This document shows, one piece after another, positions 1-9,482 of a stretch of DNA of 64,000 bases (within the stretch, counting starts at the first letter, position 1; each line of letters begins with the position of its first letter). Made by a program: the position numbers and the translations under genes. The stretch is from Cereibacter_A sp052244495 (GTDB taxonomy: Bacteria; Pseudomonadota; Alphaproteobacteria; Rhodobacterales; Rhodobacteraceae). The stretch lies in the NCBI GenBank assembly GCA_052244495.1, contig JBQPXH010000001.1; one strand, given 5' to 3'. The notes under the pieces were generated by a model, which saw only the letters and a list, made by a program, of their open reading frames with translations, searched no databases and was not told where the DNA came from.

Positions 1-2286
1 CTCGCGGACATGAGCCACGGGCACGATCCGAAGCCCTTCCTTCACGTTGTCCGGGATCTCTGCCAGATCCTTGGCGTTCTCCTCGGGGATGAGCACGGTC
101 TTGATGCCGCCCCGGAGCGCAGCCAGCAGCTTCTCCTTCAGCCCGCCGATCGGCAGCACGTTGCCGCGCAGCGTCACCTCGCCGGTCATCGCGATATCCT
201 TGCGGACCGGGATGCCGGTCAGCACCGAGACGATCGAGGTCACCATCGCGACACCGGCCGAGGGCCCGTCCTTGGGCGTGGCACCCTCGGGAACGTGGAC
301 GTGGATGTCGACCGCCTCGAACTTCGGCGGCTTCACGCCCAGTTCCGGCGAGATCGAGCGCACGAAGCTCGAGGCCGCGTCGATGGACTCCTTCATCACG
401 TCGCCGAGCTTGCCGGTGGTCTTCATCCGACCCTTGCCCGGCAGGCGCAGCGCTTCGATCGACAGAAGCTCGCCGCCAACCGAGGTCCAGGCGAGGCCCG
501 TCACCACGCCCACCTGATCCTCCTTCTCGGCGAGGCCATAGCGGTGGCGCTTGACCCCCAGATAGCCTTCGAGCTTCTCGGGCGTCACCTCGACAGCCTT
601 GGTCGCGCCCTTCACGATCTCGGTCACGGCCTTCCGCGCGAGCTTCGCGATCTCGCGCTCGAGGTTCCGCACGCCCGCCTCGCGGGTGTAGGTGCGGATG
701 ATCTCGGTCAGCGCGGTGTCGGTGACCTTGAACTCGCCCTTCTTCAGACCGTGGTTCGCGATCTGCTTCGGGATCAGGTGCTGCTTGGCGATCTCGCGCT
801 TCTCGTCCTCGGTGTAGCCCGCGAGCGGGATGATCTCCATCCGGTCCAGAAGCGGCGACGGCATGTTGTAGCTGTTCGCCGTGGTCAGGAACATCACGTT
901 CGACAGGTCGTATTCCACCTCGAGATAGTGGTCCACGAAGGTCGAGTTCTGTTCCGGATCCAGCACCTCCAGCATGGCCGAGGCCGGATCGCCGCGGAAG
1001 TCCTGCCCCATCTTGTCGATCTCGTCGAGCAGGATGAGCGGGTTCGTGGTCTTGGCCTTCTTCAGCGCCTGGATGATCTTGCCGGGCATCGAGCCGATGT
1101 AGGTGCGCCGGTGGCCGCGGATCTCGGATTCGTCGCGCACGCCGCCGAGGCTGATGCGGATGAACTCGCGCCCCGTCGCCTTGGCTACCGACCGGCCGAG
1201 CGAGGTCTTGCCGACGCCCGGAGGGCCGACGAGGCAGAGGATCGGACCCTTGAGCTTCGCCGACCGCGCCTGCACGGCGAGGTATTCGACGATCCGTTCC
1301 TTGACCTTCTCGAGCCCGTGGTGATCGGCATCGAGCACCGCCTGCGCCTTTGTCAGGTCCTTTTTGGTGCGCGACTTCACGCCCCACGGCACGCCGAGGA
1401 GCCAGTCGAGATAGTTGCGCACCACCGTGGCCTCGGCCGACATCGGCGACATCGACTTCAGCTTCTTGACCTCGGCCTCGGCCTTCTCGCGCGCCTCCTT
1501 GGACAGTTCGGTCCGCGCGATGCGCTCTTCCAGCTCGGCGACCTCGTTCTGGCCGTCCTCGCCGTCGCCGAGTTCCTTCTGAATGGCCTTCATCTGCTCA
1601 TTCAGGTAGTACTCGCGCTGCGTGCGCTCCATCTGGCTCTTCACGCGGGTCTTGATCTTCTTCTCGACCTGCAGGACCGACATCTCGCCCTGCATGTGGC
1701 CGTAGACGCGCTCCAGCCGTTCGGCGACGTCCAGCGTCTCGAGCAGCGCCTGCTTCTGCGCCACGTCGATCCCGAGATGCCCCGCCACGAGGTCAGCCAG
1801 CCGGGCCGCGTCGCGCGTCTCGGACACGGCGGCCAGCGCCTCCTCGGGGATGTTCTTCTTGATCTTGGCGTAGCGCTCGAATTCTTCCGCCACGGCGCGC
1901 AGCAGAGCGTCCACCGTCGCCTGATCGCCCGGCTCCTCGCTCAGGCGCTCGGCCCGGGCCTCGAAGAAGGACTCGTTGGTCAGGAACTCGGTGATGCGCA
2001 CGCGGCTCTTGCCCTCGACCAGAACCTTGACGGTTCCGTCGGGAAGCTTCAGCAGTTGCAACACGTTGGCGAGCACGCCTGCGCGGTAGATGCCTTCCGT
2101 GGACGGATCATCGACCGACGGATCGATCTGCGAGGACAGCAGGATCTGGCGGTCGTCGGCCATCACCTCCTCGAGCGCACGGACCGACTTCTCGCGTCCG
2201 ACGAACAGCGGCACGATCATGTGGGGGAAAACCACGATGTCGCGCAGCGGCAGCACGGGATAGCTGTTGGGAAGCTGTTCAGTCAT
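1..2286 (-). CDS. lon: ATP-dependent protease Lon, C-terminal end cut off by the window edge
   Basis: Cytosolic AAA+ serine protease that degrades damaged and regulatory proteins. The reverse strand encodes 762 uninterrupted residues from the ATG at 2284-2286, and the frame is still open at base 1; Lon proteins are about 800 residues, so roughly 40 are missing. Visible are the N-terminal substrate domain (begins MTEQLPNSYPVLPLRDIVVF), a coiled-coil middle, Walker A GPPGVGKTS near residue 355, Walker B ILLDEIDK, and the Ser-Lys dyad: Ser676 in PKDGPSAG and Lys717 in GGLKEK. The start is preceded by a good GAAGGAAA ribosome-binding site. The gap upstream (2287-2631) has a TTGACA hexamer at 2387-2392 but no convincing -10 at normal spacing. 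Confidence 0.97.
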   Translation of the reverse strand, partial: MTEQLPNSYPVLPLRDIVVFPHMIVPLFVGREKSVRALEEVMADDRQILLSSQIDPSVDDPSTEGIYRAGVLANVLQLLKLPDGTVKVLVEGKSRVRITEFLTNESFFEARAERLSEEPGDQATVDALLRAVAEEFERYAKIKKNIPEEALAAVSETRDAARLADLVAGHLGIDVAQKQALLETLDVAERLERVYGHMQGEMSVLQVEKKIKTRVKSQMERTQREYYLNEQMKAIQKELGDGEDGQNEVAELEERIARTELSKEAREKAEAEVKKLKSMSPMSAEATVVRNYLDWLLGVPWGVKSRTKKDLTKAQAVLDADHHGLEKVKERIVEYLAVQARSAKLKGPILCLVGPPGVGKTSLGRSVAKATGREFIRISLGGVRDESEIRGHRRTYIGSMPGKIIQALKKAKTTNPLILLDEIDKMGQDFRGDPASAMLEVLDPEQNSTFVDHYLEVEYDLSNVMFLTTANSYNMPSPLLDRMEIIPLAGYTEDEKREIAKQHLIPKQIANHGLKKGEFKVTDTALTEIIRTYTREAGVRNLEREIAKLARKAVTEIVKGATKAVEVTPEKLEGYLGVKRHRYGLAEKEDQVGVVTGLAWTSVGGELLSIEALRLPGKGRMKTTGKLGDVMKESIDAASSFVRSISPELGVKPPKFEAVDIHVHVPEGATPKDGPSAGVAMVTSIVSVLTGIPVRKDIAMTGEVTLRGNVLPIGGLKEKLLAALRGGIKTVLIPEENAKDLAEIPDNVKEGLRIVPVAHVRE

Positions 2287-2631
2287 GTCTTTTCCTTCGA
2301 TGCAGGAAGGCTCCGGCCCCGGCCAATCGGCAGCACTCGGCCTTCCCCGGACAGTCACTACGATATCTGGTGGCGAGGCGTCCTGCTGTCAACCTGACCC
2401 CCGATACGACTTGCCGCAAAGTCTGGCCCGGCTTTCGGCCGGCAACAAGTCATCTTTCGGTGCTAGTTTGTGCAAAGTCCGTGCCTCATGCGGCCGCATC
2501 GCGCGACACCTGCGCCCGAAGCACCTCTTCCCCGCCGCGTGACAGGGGCAAGGAAGAGGGGGATCCTGACCCCGGACGCGCTCCATTCGCGCGTCCGGTG
2601 AGGCCCCGAGAGGCGATCTTCCGGAGCGGCG
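2287..2631. other. Intergenic region upstream of lon
   Basis: This 345-bp gap separates lon from the OYE-family gene, both transcribed leftward, so it must hold the 3' end of the latter and probably the lon promoter. On the minus strand there is a TTGACA at 2387-2392; the best downstream hexamer (TATCGT) is 21 bp away, too far for a standard sigma-70 promoter, and no clear heat-shock promoter was recognised. A hairpin at 2572-2598 is listed separately. No credible small gene was found. Confidence 0.6.
2572..2598 (-). terminator. 10-bp perfect hairpin downstream of the OYE-family gene
   Basis: CCGGACGCGC (2572-2581) and GCGCGTCCGG (2589-2598) form a perfect 10-bp stem with a 7-base loop, 34 bp beyond the OYE-family stop codon. 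There is no U-tract, so it is terminator-like rather than a canonical intrinsic terminator; in this GC-rich genome such hairpins are common at gene ends. Confidence 0.5.
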
Positions 2632-3720
2632 TCAGGCCGCCGGAACAAGTGCCGGATAGTCCGTGTAGCCCTGCGCGCCGCCTCCATAGAGGCCCTCTGT
2701 CGGCAGCGGCGCGAGCGGCGCCCCGGCGGCGAGCCGCTCGGCAAGGTCGGGGTTCGAGATGTAGAGCTTGCCGAAGGCGACCATGTCGGCCTTCCCGCTT
2801 GCGACCGCGGCCACCGCAAGGTCCCGGCCGTAGCCGTTGTTGGCGATGTAGGTGCCGTGGAACCGGCCGCGCAGCGTCTCGAGCGCCCCTTCGGGCCAGT
2901 CGCGCGGCCCGCCGGTCTGGCCCTCGACCATGTGCAGGAAGGCGAGCCCGTGCCGGTTCAGCACGTCGATGGCCTTCGAGAACAGGCCCAGCGTGTCGCT
3001 GTCCAGCCCCACGTCATTGGCGTTCGAGAACGGCGAGAGGCGGATGCCGGTGCGCCCTGCCCCCATTTCCGAGACGACCGCGCCCACCACCTCGTCGAGG
3101 AACCGCACGCGGTTCTCCTGGCTGCCGCCATAGGCGTCGGTGCGCGTGTTCGACGTGTCGCGCAGGAACTGGTCGATCAGGTAGCCGTTCGCGCCGTGGA
3201 TCTCGACCGCGTCGAAACCTGCGGCCTTCGCATTCCGCGCCGCGTGGCGATAGTCCTCGACCACGCGCGCAATCTCCGCCTCGTCCAGGGCGCGCGGAGC
3301 GGAGGTCTCGACGAACTGGCTGCCATCGAAGGTGCGCGAGGCAGCCGTCAGGGCCGAGGGCGCAACGGGTTGCCGGCCGTCGAGGAGGCTCGTGTGGCTG
3401 ATGCGGCCGACGTGCCAGAGCTGGATCGCGATCCTGCCGCCCCGCGCATGGACCGCCTCGGTCACCTTGCGCCAGGCCGCGACCTGCGCCTCGGAGTAGA
3501 TGCCGGGCGTCCAGGCGTAGCCCTTGCCCTCGGGCGAGATCTGCGATCCTTCGGTGACGATCAGCCCCGCCCCCGCGCGCTGGCTGTAATATTCCACCGT
3601 CAGGTCCGTCGGCACGTCGCCCTCGGGATCGGCCCGGTTGCGGGTGAGCGGCGCCATGACGACCCGGTTCTTCAGCGTGAGGTCGCCGAAGGCGATAGGG
3701 GTGAAGAGTTTCTCTGTCAT
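2632..3720 (-). CDS. NADH:flavin oxidoreductase of the Old Yellow Enzyme family (NemA-like)
   Basis: FMN-dependent cytosolic reductase of 362 residues, the usual length for the family. OYE enzymes reduce activated C=C bonds, N-ethylmaleimide or nitro compounds with NAD(P)H; the physiological substrate cannot be read from sequence. The N-terminus (LFTPIAFGDLTLKNRVVMAP) is the typical first barrel strand with FMN contacts; IQLWHVGRISH and EIHGANGYLIDQFLRD carry the active-site His and Asn of the class. An AAGGA box sits 8 bases before the ATG; an ATG four bases upstream (ATGGATGAC) is out of frame. It lies between tgt and lon on the same strand but with gaps that suggest separate transcription. 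Confidence 0.93.
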   Translation of the reverse strand: MTEKLFTPIAFGDLTLKNRVVMAPLTRNRADPEGDVPTDLTVEYYSQRAGAGLIVTEGSQISPEGKGYAWTPGIYSEAQVAAWRKVTEAVHARGGRIAIQLWHVGRISHTSLLDGRQPVAPSALTAASRTFDGSQFVETSAPRALDEAEIARVVEDYRHAARNAKAAGFDAVEIHGANGYLIDQFLRDTSNTRTDAYGGSQENRVRFLDEVVGAVVSEMGAGRTGIRLSPFSNANDVGLDSDTLGLFSKAIDVLNRHGLAFLHMVEGQTGGPRDWPEGALETLRGRFHGTYIANNGYGRDLAVAAVASGKADMVAFGKLYISNPDLAERLAAGAPLAPLPTEGLYGGGAQGYTDYPALVPAA

Positions 3721-3856
3721 CCATCAGGTCCTTGATCCGTGTCGCTCCGACATAAGGGCTGCCGCTGCCGCGCCAACGGCTGCCGCCATGCGGCCCCGTC
3801 AAAGCCGTCATGACGCTTGCGGGGTGGAACCGGATCGGATCTCGGGAAGCGGGAAG

Positions 3857-4987
3857 TCAGAGGGTCTCGATATCGCCCTCGGCGCGCTGTGCGTGGAAGC
3901 CCGCGACGAAGGCCGAAAGCCCGCCCTCCGCGATGGCATCCCGCAGGCCCTGCATCAGCTCCTGATAGTAGTGCAGGTTGTGCCAGGTCAGCAGCATCGA
4001 GGCGATGATCTCCTGCGCCCGGAAGACGTGATGCAGATAGGCGCGCGAGTAGCTGCGGCAGGCCGGGCAAGGGCAGTGCTCATCCAGCGGGCGCGGATCG
4101 TCCATGTGGCGCGCGTTCTTGATGTTGACCACGCCCCGCCGCGTGAAGGCCTGCCCGGTGCGGCCCGACCGCGAGGGCAGAACGCAATCCATCATGTCCA
4201 CCCCGCGCTCGACGGCGCCCACGATATCGTCGGGCTTGCCGACTCCCATCAGGTAGCGCGGCCTGTCCTCGGGCAGGAACGTGGGCGCATAGTCGAGCAC
4301 GCCGAACATCGCCTCCTGCCCCTCGCCCACGGCGAGACCGCCGATGGCATAGCCCTCGAAGCCGATCTCGCGCAGCGCCGCGGCGCTCTCCTCGCGCAGC
4401 TCGCGCGTGACGCCACCCTGCATGATCCCGAAAAGCGCATGGCCGGGCCGGTCGCCGAAGGCCTCGCGCGACCGGAGCGCCCACCGCATCGAGAGGCGCA
4501 TGGATGCAGCCACCGCCTCCTCGGTCGCGGGCAGAGCCGGGCATTCGTCGAAGGCCATCACGATATCCGAACCCAGAAGCCGCTGGATCTCCATGCTGCG
4601 CTCGGGGCTCAGGTGGTGCTTCGAGCCGTCGATGTGCGAGCGGAAGGTCACGCCCTCCTCGGTCAGCTTCCTGAGATCCGCGAGGCTCATCACCTGAAAG
4701 CCGCCGGAATCGGTCAGGATCGGCCGGTCCCAGTTCATGAAGCAGTGCAGCCCGCCCATCCGCGCCACGCGCTCGGCGGTCGGGCGCAGCATGAGATGGT
4801 AGGTGTTGCCGAGCAGGATGTCCGCCCCCGTCGCGTGCACGCTCTCGGGCAGCATGGCCTTCACGGTTCCGGCCGTGCCGACCGGCATGAAGGCGGGCGT
4901 GCGGATCTCGCCGCGCGGCGTCGAGATCACCCCCGTCCGCGCGCGCCCGTCGGTCGCCTTGAGCTCGAAACTGAATTGCCGGGTCAT
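3857..4987 (-). CDS. tgt: Queuine/7-aminomethyl-7-deazaguanine tRNA-ribosyltransferase
   Basis: Exchanges guanine-34 of GUN-anticodon tRNAs for the queuosine precursor preQ1. The protein is 376 residues from the ATG at 4985-4987 (MTRQFSFELKATDGRAR). The open frame runs 52 codons further upstream, but that part is arginine/glycine-rich, overlaps a dispersed repeat and does not resemble the family. Visible signatures are DSGGFQVMSL, the catalytic-Asp segment VDMMDCVLPSRSGRTGQ, and a zinc site CPCPAC followed by a later His (LTWHNLHYY). Length and motifs are normal for bacterial Tgt. The neighbouring genes are not queuosine genes. Confidence 0.96.
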   Translation of the reverse strand: MTRQFSFELKATDGRARTGVISTPRGEIRTPAFMPVGTAGTVKAMLPESVHATGADILLGNTYHLMLRPTAERVARMGGLHCFMNWDRPILTDSGGFQVMSLADLRKLTEEGVTFRSHIDGSKHHLSPERSMEIQRLLGSDIVMAFDECPALPATEEAVAASMRLSMRWALRSREAFGDRPGHALFGIMQGGVTRELREESAAALREIGFEGYAIGGLAVGEGQEAMFGVLDYAPTFLPEDRPRYLMGVGKPDDIVGAVERGVDMMDCVLPSRSGRTGQAFTRRGVVNIKNARHMDDPRPLDEHCPCPACRSYSRAYLHHVFRAQEIIASMLLTWHNLHYYQELMQGLRDAIAEGGLSAFVAGFHAQRAEGDIETL

Positions 4988-5127
4988 CGCCGCCTCCGCC
5001 TGTCGCGCGCCCTTCTGCGCGAAACCGGCCGGAATGCCAAGGGCGCGGCCTTCTTCAGGCGGGCGCCCTTCTGCACGCAATCGACCGAAAAGCCGGCGGC
5101 GCCGCCTCCGCCCGGACGCGGCGCCCC

Positions 5128-5193
5128 CTTCACTCTTGCTCAAGTATCCTCGGGGCGGGGGTCCGGGGGAGGGGCAGACAGCCCCTCCCCCGG
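5128..5193 (+). repeat. Dispersed intergenic element, copy 1 (hairpin plus conserved tail)
   Basis: Begins CTTCACTCTTGCTCAAGTAT, continues into a G-rich linker and ends in a perfect 13-bp stem, CCGGGGGAGGGGC (5163-5175) and GCCCCTCCCCCGG (5181-5193), with loop AGACA. It lies 18 bp past the stop codon of the leftward RND permease gene, so on the transcript the hairpin comes first and the AT-richer tail second. The same architecture recurs at 20839, 35031, 51539 and 60028. Confidence 0.8.
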
Positions 5194-5210
5194 CCGCTCC
5201 TCCGGGTGTC

Positions 5211-8200
5211 TCAGGCCGAGGCCTCGCGCGCCTCCAGCAGCGCGCGATGCTCCTGCCATTCCTTGTCCGGCTTCGAGATGAAGGTGTAGAACATCGGCAC
5301 CACGAACAGCGTGAAGCAGGTCCCGATCAGCAGGCCGGTGAAGATCACGACGCCGATCGCCTGACGGGCCTCCGCGCCGGCGCCCTCTGCGATGATCAGA
5401 GGCACCACGGCGAGCACCATGGCCGCCGTCGTCATCAGGATCGGACGCAGGCGCACCTTGGCCGCGGCGACGATCGCGTCGCGCCGGTTCAGACCTTGCA
5501 CTTCCCTCTGCTGGTTGGCGAATTCGACCATCAGGATTCCGTGCTTGGTGATGAGGCCGATCAGCGTGATCAGGCCCACCTGAGTGTAGATGTTCAGCGT
5601 CCCCAGCCCGAGGTTCAGCGGCAGGATCGCGCCGAAGATCGAGAGCGGCACCGACATCATGATGATGAACGGGTCGCGGAAGCTCTCGAACTGCGCGGCA
5701 AGCACGAGGTAGATCACCAGCACTGCGGCGGCGAAGGCCAGCAGGATCGTGTTGCCCTGCTCGACCTCGAGCCGCGACTGTCCGGAATAGTCGAGGAAGA
5801 AGCCGTCGGGCATGACCTCGTTCGCGATCTGCTGCAACTCGGCCAGTCCGTCGCCGGTCGACACGCCTATCATGGGTAGCGCCGAGATCGTGGCGGAGTT
5901 CAGCTGGTTGAACTGCTCGATCGAGGCCGCCGCGGCACCCGTCTCGAAGCTGACGACCGAGGTCAGCGGAACCATCGCGCCCGAGGCGGACCGGACGAAG
6001 AACTGGCTCAGCCGCTCGGGGTTGTTGCGCCAGTCGCGCGGCACCTGCGGGATGATGTCATAGCTGTTCGAGTCCCGGTCGAACTGCGAGACCGAGGCGC
6101 CACCGACCAGAAGGCCCAGCGTGTTGCCGATGTCCGAGATCGGCACGTTCAGCGTCGCGGCCCGGTCGCGGTCGATGGTGGCCACCACCTCGGGCGCATC
6201 GAAGGACAGCGAGTTCTGCACCGCGATGAACCGCCCCGAGGCTTCGGCCCGCCTGCGGATCTCCTCCGCGATCTCGAACACCCGGTCCGGCGACTGGATC
6301 GACTGAAGGACCATCGAGATCGGCAGGCCGCCACCTGTTCCCGGCAGCGTGGGCGGGGCAAAGACGAAGCCCTGCATGCCCGGAACCGGATCGAGCAGGG
6401 ACTGCACCTCCTGCTGCACTTCGGCCTGGCTGCGGTCGCGGTCGGCCCATTCGTCGAGCACCCAGATGTAGATGCCCTGGTTGGCCTGCCCGCCGAAGCC
6501 CGCGATCGAGAACTCGGTCTTCACCTCGGCGATGTCGCTCGTCACGTCCGAGATCCGGTCGGTGTAGAGCTGGGTGTATTCCTTCGTGGCGTAGCGCGGC
6601 CCGTTCAGGATCGCGAACATCGCGCCCTGATCCTCTTCCGGCGCCAGTTCGCTCGTGGTGTTGAGGAACATGAAGCCCGTCGCGCCTACCAGCGCCACCA
6701 CCATCAGCAGCGTGACCGGCCGGTAGTCGAGCGAGGACGAGACCCGTCGTTCATACCAGTTGGCCGTCCCCTCCAGCGTCCGGTCCACGATGCGCTGGAA
6801 GCGGCTGCCGCTGCCCTCCTTCAGCAGGCGGGCGGACATCATGGGGGTGATCGTAAGGGCCACCACGCCCGAGATGATCACCGACCCCGCCAGCGCAAAG
6901 GCGAATTCGGAAAAGAGCGATCCGGTCAGCCCGCCCGAGAAGCCGAGTGGCGCGAGCACCGCGGCGAGCGTGATCGTCATCGCGATCACCGGACCGGTGA
7001 TCTCGCGCATGCCCTTCAGCGCCGCGTGATATGGCTTCATCCCCTCGTCGATGTGACGGTGGATGTTCTCGACCACCACGATCGCGTCATCCACCACGAG
7101 GCCGATGGCCAGCACCATCGCCAGAAGCGACAGGAGGTTGATCGAATAGCCGAGCGCCAGAAGCACCCCGCAGACACCGATCAGCGAGAGCGGGATGGTC
7201 ACGATGGGCATCAGCACCGAGCGGAACGAGCCGAGGAAGAGCAGGATCACCACCACCACGATGGCGACGGCCTCTCCCAGCGTCTTGAAGACCTCGACGA
7301 TCGAGGCGGTTATCGTCTCGGTCGAGTCGTAGACGAGGTTGATCTCCATGCCGCGCGGCAGGGTCGCGTTGATGGCGGGCAGTTCCTCGATGACGGCCGC
7401 CGCCGTCGTCAGCGGGTTCGCGGCGGGCGTCGGGAAGATGCCGATGAAGGTGCCGGGCTCTCCGTTGAATGTCACGATGCTGTCGGGCTCGGCCGAGGAC
7501 AGCTGTACGTCCGCCACGTCCCTCAGCCGCACGACCTCGTCCCCGTCCGAGCGGATCGGCAGCGCGCCGAAGGCCTCGGGCGTCTGCAGGGTCGACTGAA
7601 GCTTGATCGACCGGGCGAAATACTCGCCCTCGGTCTTGCCCGGCGCCGAGAGGAAGTTCGACGCCCGGATCGCGCTCAGAACCTCGGGGGCGGTGACGTT
7701 GCGCGCGGCAAGCTTCATCGGGTCGATCCAGACCCGCATCGCATATTCCGCAGCACCGATGATCTCGATCTCCGCCACGCCCTCGATGGTGGACATGCGC
7801 GGGCGGATCACCCGCTCGAGATATTCCGTCATCTGCTCGGCGGACATGTTGGGATTGAGCGCGGCCAGATACATCAGCGCGAAATTGTCGCCGGTGCCCT
7901 TCACGATCACCGGATCCTCGGCTTCGGAGGGCAGTTCTCCCCTGACCTGCTGCACCTTGGCGAGCACCTCGGTCAGCGCCACGTCGGAGTCGGCGCCGAG
8001 CTTCATCTGCACCGAGACGACCGAGGCCGAGGGCCGGCTCTGGCTCGTCACGTAGTCGATGTTCTCGGTCGTGGCGACCGCACGCGCGATGGGCGCGGTG
8101 ATGAAGCCCTGTATCAGCTCGGGCGCGGCACCGGGATAGGTGGTGGTGATGGTGACGACCGTCTCCTCCACCTCCGGATACTGGCGCACCGGCAGGTTCA

Positions 8201-8288
8201 CGATGGAATAGAAGCCGAGCAGCAGGATGAAGCTCGCAAGGACCGTCGAGGCAACGGGGCGGCGGATGAAGATCTCGGAAATGTTCAT
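5211..8288 (-). CDS. RND multidrug efflux permease (HAE1 family, AcrB/MexB-like)
   Basis: Inner-membrane proton/drug antiporter of 1025 residues, full length for the family. It shows the N-terminal helix (MNISEIFIRRPVASTVLASF), two large periplasmic loops and twelve predicted membrane segments. The proton-relay pair is present as Asp400-Asp401 in GLVVDDAIVVVEN, and the partner Lys in GLITKHGILMVEFAN. The adaptor gene ends 7 bp upstream, so the two are co-transcribed; no outer-membrane TolC-type gene is present, so the pump presumably recruits one encoded elsewhere. Expression is probably controlled by the divergent TetR gene at 9519. The substrate range is not predictable. A terminator-like repeat follows the stop. 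Confidence 0.95.
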   Translation of the reverse strand: MNISEIFIRRPVASTVLASFILLLGFYSIVNLPVRQYPEVEETVVTITTTYPGAAPELIQGFITAPIARAVATTENIDYVTSQSRPSASVVSVQMKLGADSDVALTEVLAKVQQVRGELPSEAEDPVIVKGTGDNFALMYLAALNPNMSAEQMTEYLERVIRPRMSTIEGVAEIEIIGAAEYAMRVWIDPMKLAARNVTAPEVLSAIRASNFLSAPGKTEGEYFARSIKLQSTLQTPEAFGALPIRSDGDEVVRLRDVADVQLSSAEPDSIVTFNGEPGTFIGIFPTPAANPLTTAAAVIEELPAINATLPRGMEINLVYDSTETITASIVEVFKTLGEAVAIVVVVILLFLGSFRSVLMPIVTIPLSLIGVCGVLLALGYSINLLSLLAMVLAIGLVVDDAIVVVENIHRHIDEGMKPYHAALKGMREITGPVIAMTITLAAVLAPLGFSGGLTGSLFSEFAFALAGSVIISGVVALTITPMMSARLLKEGSGSRFQRIVDRTLEGTANWYERRVSSSLDYRPVTLLMVVALVGATGFMFLNTTSELAPEEDQGAMFAILNGPRYATKEYTQLYTDRISDVTSDIAEVKTEFSIAGFGGQANQGIYIWVLDEWADRDRSQAEVQQEVQSLLDPVPGMQGFVFAPPTLPGTGGGLPISMVLQSIQSPDRVFEIAEEIRRRAEASGRFIAVQNSLSFDAPEVVATIDRDRAATLNVPISDIGNTLGLLVGGASVSQFDRDSNSYDIIPQVPRDWRNNPERLSQFFVRSASGAMVPLTSVVSFETGAAAASIEQFNQLNSATISALPMIGVSTGDGLAELQQIANEVMPDGFFLDYSGQSRLEVEQGNTILLAFAAAVLVIYLVLAAQFESFRDPFIIMMSVPLSIFGAILPLNLGLGTLNIYTQVGLITLIGLITKHGILMVEFANQQREVQGLNRRDAIVAAAKVRLRPILMTTAAMVLAVVPLIIAEGAGAEARQAIGVVIFTGLLIGTCFTLFVVPMFYTFISKPDKEWQEHRALLEAREASA

Positions 8289-8295
8289 CGCTGCC

Positions 8296-9405
8296 TCATT
8301 CGGACTCGGGCTGGGCCTGGGCCACGGGCTGGACGGTGTTGTCCACCGCCACCGGCGCGCCGCCCGACAGCCGGTTCTGCCCGCTGTTCACCACCTCGTC
8401 TCCGGGTTCGAGACCCGAAGCGACCTCGATCATCTCGCCGTCCCGCCGCCCGGCCTTCACGAAGACCTGCTCGACGATCTTCTGCCCCTCTTCCTCGGCG
8501 TCCCGCACGACGTAGACGGAATCGCCGTAGAGGCTCGACATCAGCGCCGTCTGCGGCAGCGCGATGACCTTCTCCTCGTCGGGCAGTTCGACCCGCACGC
8601 GCAGGAACTGCCCGGGATAGATGCGGCCGGTCTCGTTTCCGACCTCCGCCCGCACCGTCACGAGGCGCGAGTTCGGATCGACCTTCGGCTCGACGCCGGT
8701 GATCTTGCCGCTGGCACTGTAGCTGCCGGCCTCGGAAGCCACTGTCACGGGCATCCCGGGCTGGACCAGGCTGATCTGCTGCTCGGGCAGGGCGAAATCC
8801 ACCCGCATCGCGTCAAGATCCTGAAGCGTGGCGTAGACCGTTCCGGCGGTCACGTAGCCGCCCACATCCACCTGCGGAATGCCGATCACGCCGGCGAAGG
8901 GCGCGGTCAGTTCCTTCTGCTGCAGCATCGCGCGGATCTTGGCGACCTGTGCCCGCGCCGAGGCGGCCTCGGCCTGCGCCGTATCCAGATTGTTGATTGC
9001 AGACACGCCGCGCTGCTGCAGCGTCCTTGCGCGCTCCAGTTCGGTTTCGGCCAGTTCCGCCGCCGCTTCCGCCGCGGCCAGATCGGCCAGTTCCTCGCGC
9101 TCGGAAATCTGCAGCAGTTTCTGCCCTTCCTCCACATGCTCGTTGGCCTGGAACAGGATCTCGCGCACCGTGCCGCCTGCCTCGACGGCAAGATCGACGC
9201 CTTGCGCCGCCACGGCCGTGCCGATGGCCTCGATCCCCGGCTTCCAGGTGATCGCCTCGGCGATCGAGGTCGATACAGTGACTGGCGCCGGCTTCCGGTT
9301 GGCAAAGAAATCCGAGATCGCCTGGTCGCGGAACATGTTGAAGCCGACGATCCCGCCCACGATCACGGCAAGCAGGATCACTGCAATGATGAGGCGCTTG
9401 ACCAT
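8296..9405 (-). CDS. RND efflux periplasmic adaptor (membrane fusion protein)
   Basis: Bridges the RND permease to an outer-membrane channel. It has 369 residues from the ATG at 9403-9405, which has GGAG six bases upstream; an in-frame TTG four codons earlier lies on the ribosome-binding site and is unlikely to be used. An N-terminal hydrophobic anchor (VKRLIIAVILLAVIVGGIVG) is followed by a lipoyl/barrel-sandwich half (GTAVAAQGVDLAVEAGGTV), an alpha-hairpin rich in Ala/Glu (about residues 95-150), a second lipoyl half (APFAGVIGIPQVDVGGYV) and a beta-barrel domain. First gene of the pump operon; its promoter overlaps a perfect palindrome, the likely TetR operator. Confidence 0.94.
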   Translation of the reverse strand: MVKRLIIAVILLAVIVGGIVGFNMFRDQAISDFFANRKPAPVTVSTSIAEAITWKPGIEAIGTAVAAQGVDLAVEAGGTVREILFQANEHVEEGQKLLQISEREELADLAAAEAAAELAETELERARTLQQRGVSAINNLDTAQAEAASARAQVAKIRAMLQQKELTAPFAGVIGIPQVDVGGYVTAGTVYATLQDLDAMRVDFALPEQQISLVQPGMPVTVASEAGSYSASGKITGVEPKVDPNSRLVTVRAEVGNETGRIYPGQFLRVRVELPDEEKVIALPQTALMSSLYGDSVYVVRDAEEEGQKIVEQVFVKAGRRDGEMIEVASGLEPGDEVVNSGQNRLSGGAPVAVDNTVQPVAQAQPESE

Positions 9406-9453
9406 TCGACTCTCCAAGGGCTGCCGCGGGACCGCATGTCGCGTCGGCTGATG

Positions 9454-9482
9454 TTGACACTCGCCCCATTTTCTGTACCGTC
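9454..9482 (+). promoter_or_regulatory. Predicted promoter of the TetR gene
   Basis: TTGACA at 9454-9459 followed after 16 bp by TACCGT at 9476-9481. The -10 falls on the left arm of the palindrome at 9477-9490, which fits autorepression. Prediction by eye only. Confidence 0.5.

Noticed and set aside
2387..2392. TTGACA as a lon heat-shock or sigma-70 promoter
   Set aside because: No acceptable -10 at 16-19 bp; the nearest good hexamer is 21 bp away.
10..2397. A 795-codon plus-strand frame over lon
   Set aside because: Antisense shadow of lon, which shows complete AAA+ and protease motifs on the other strand.
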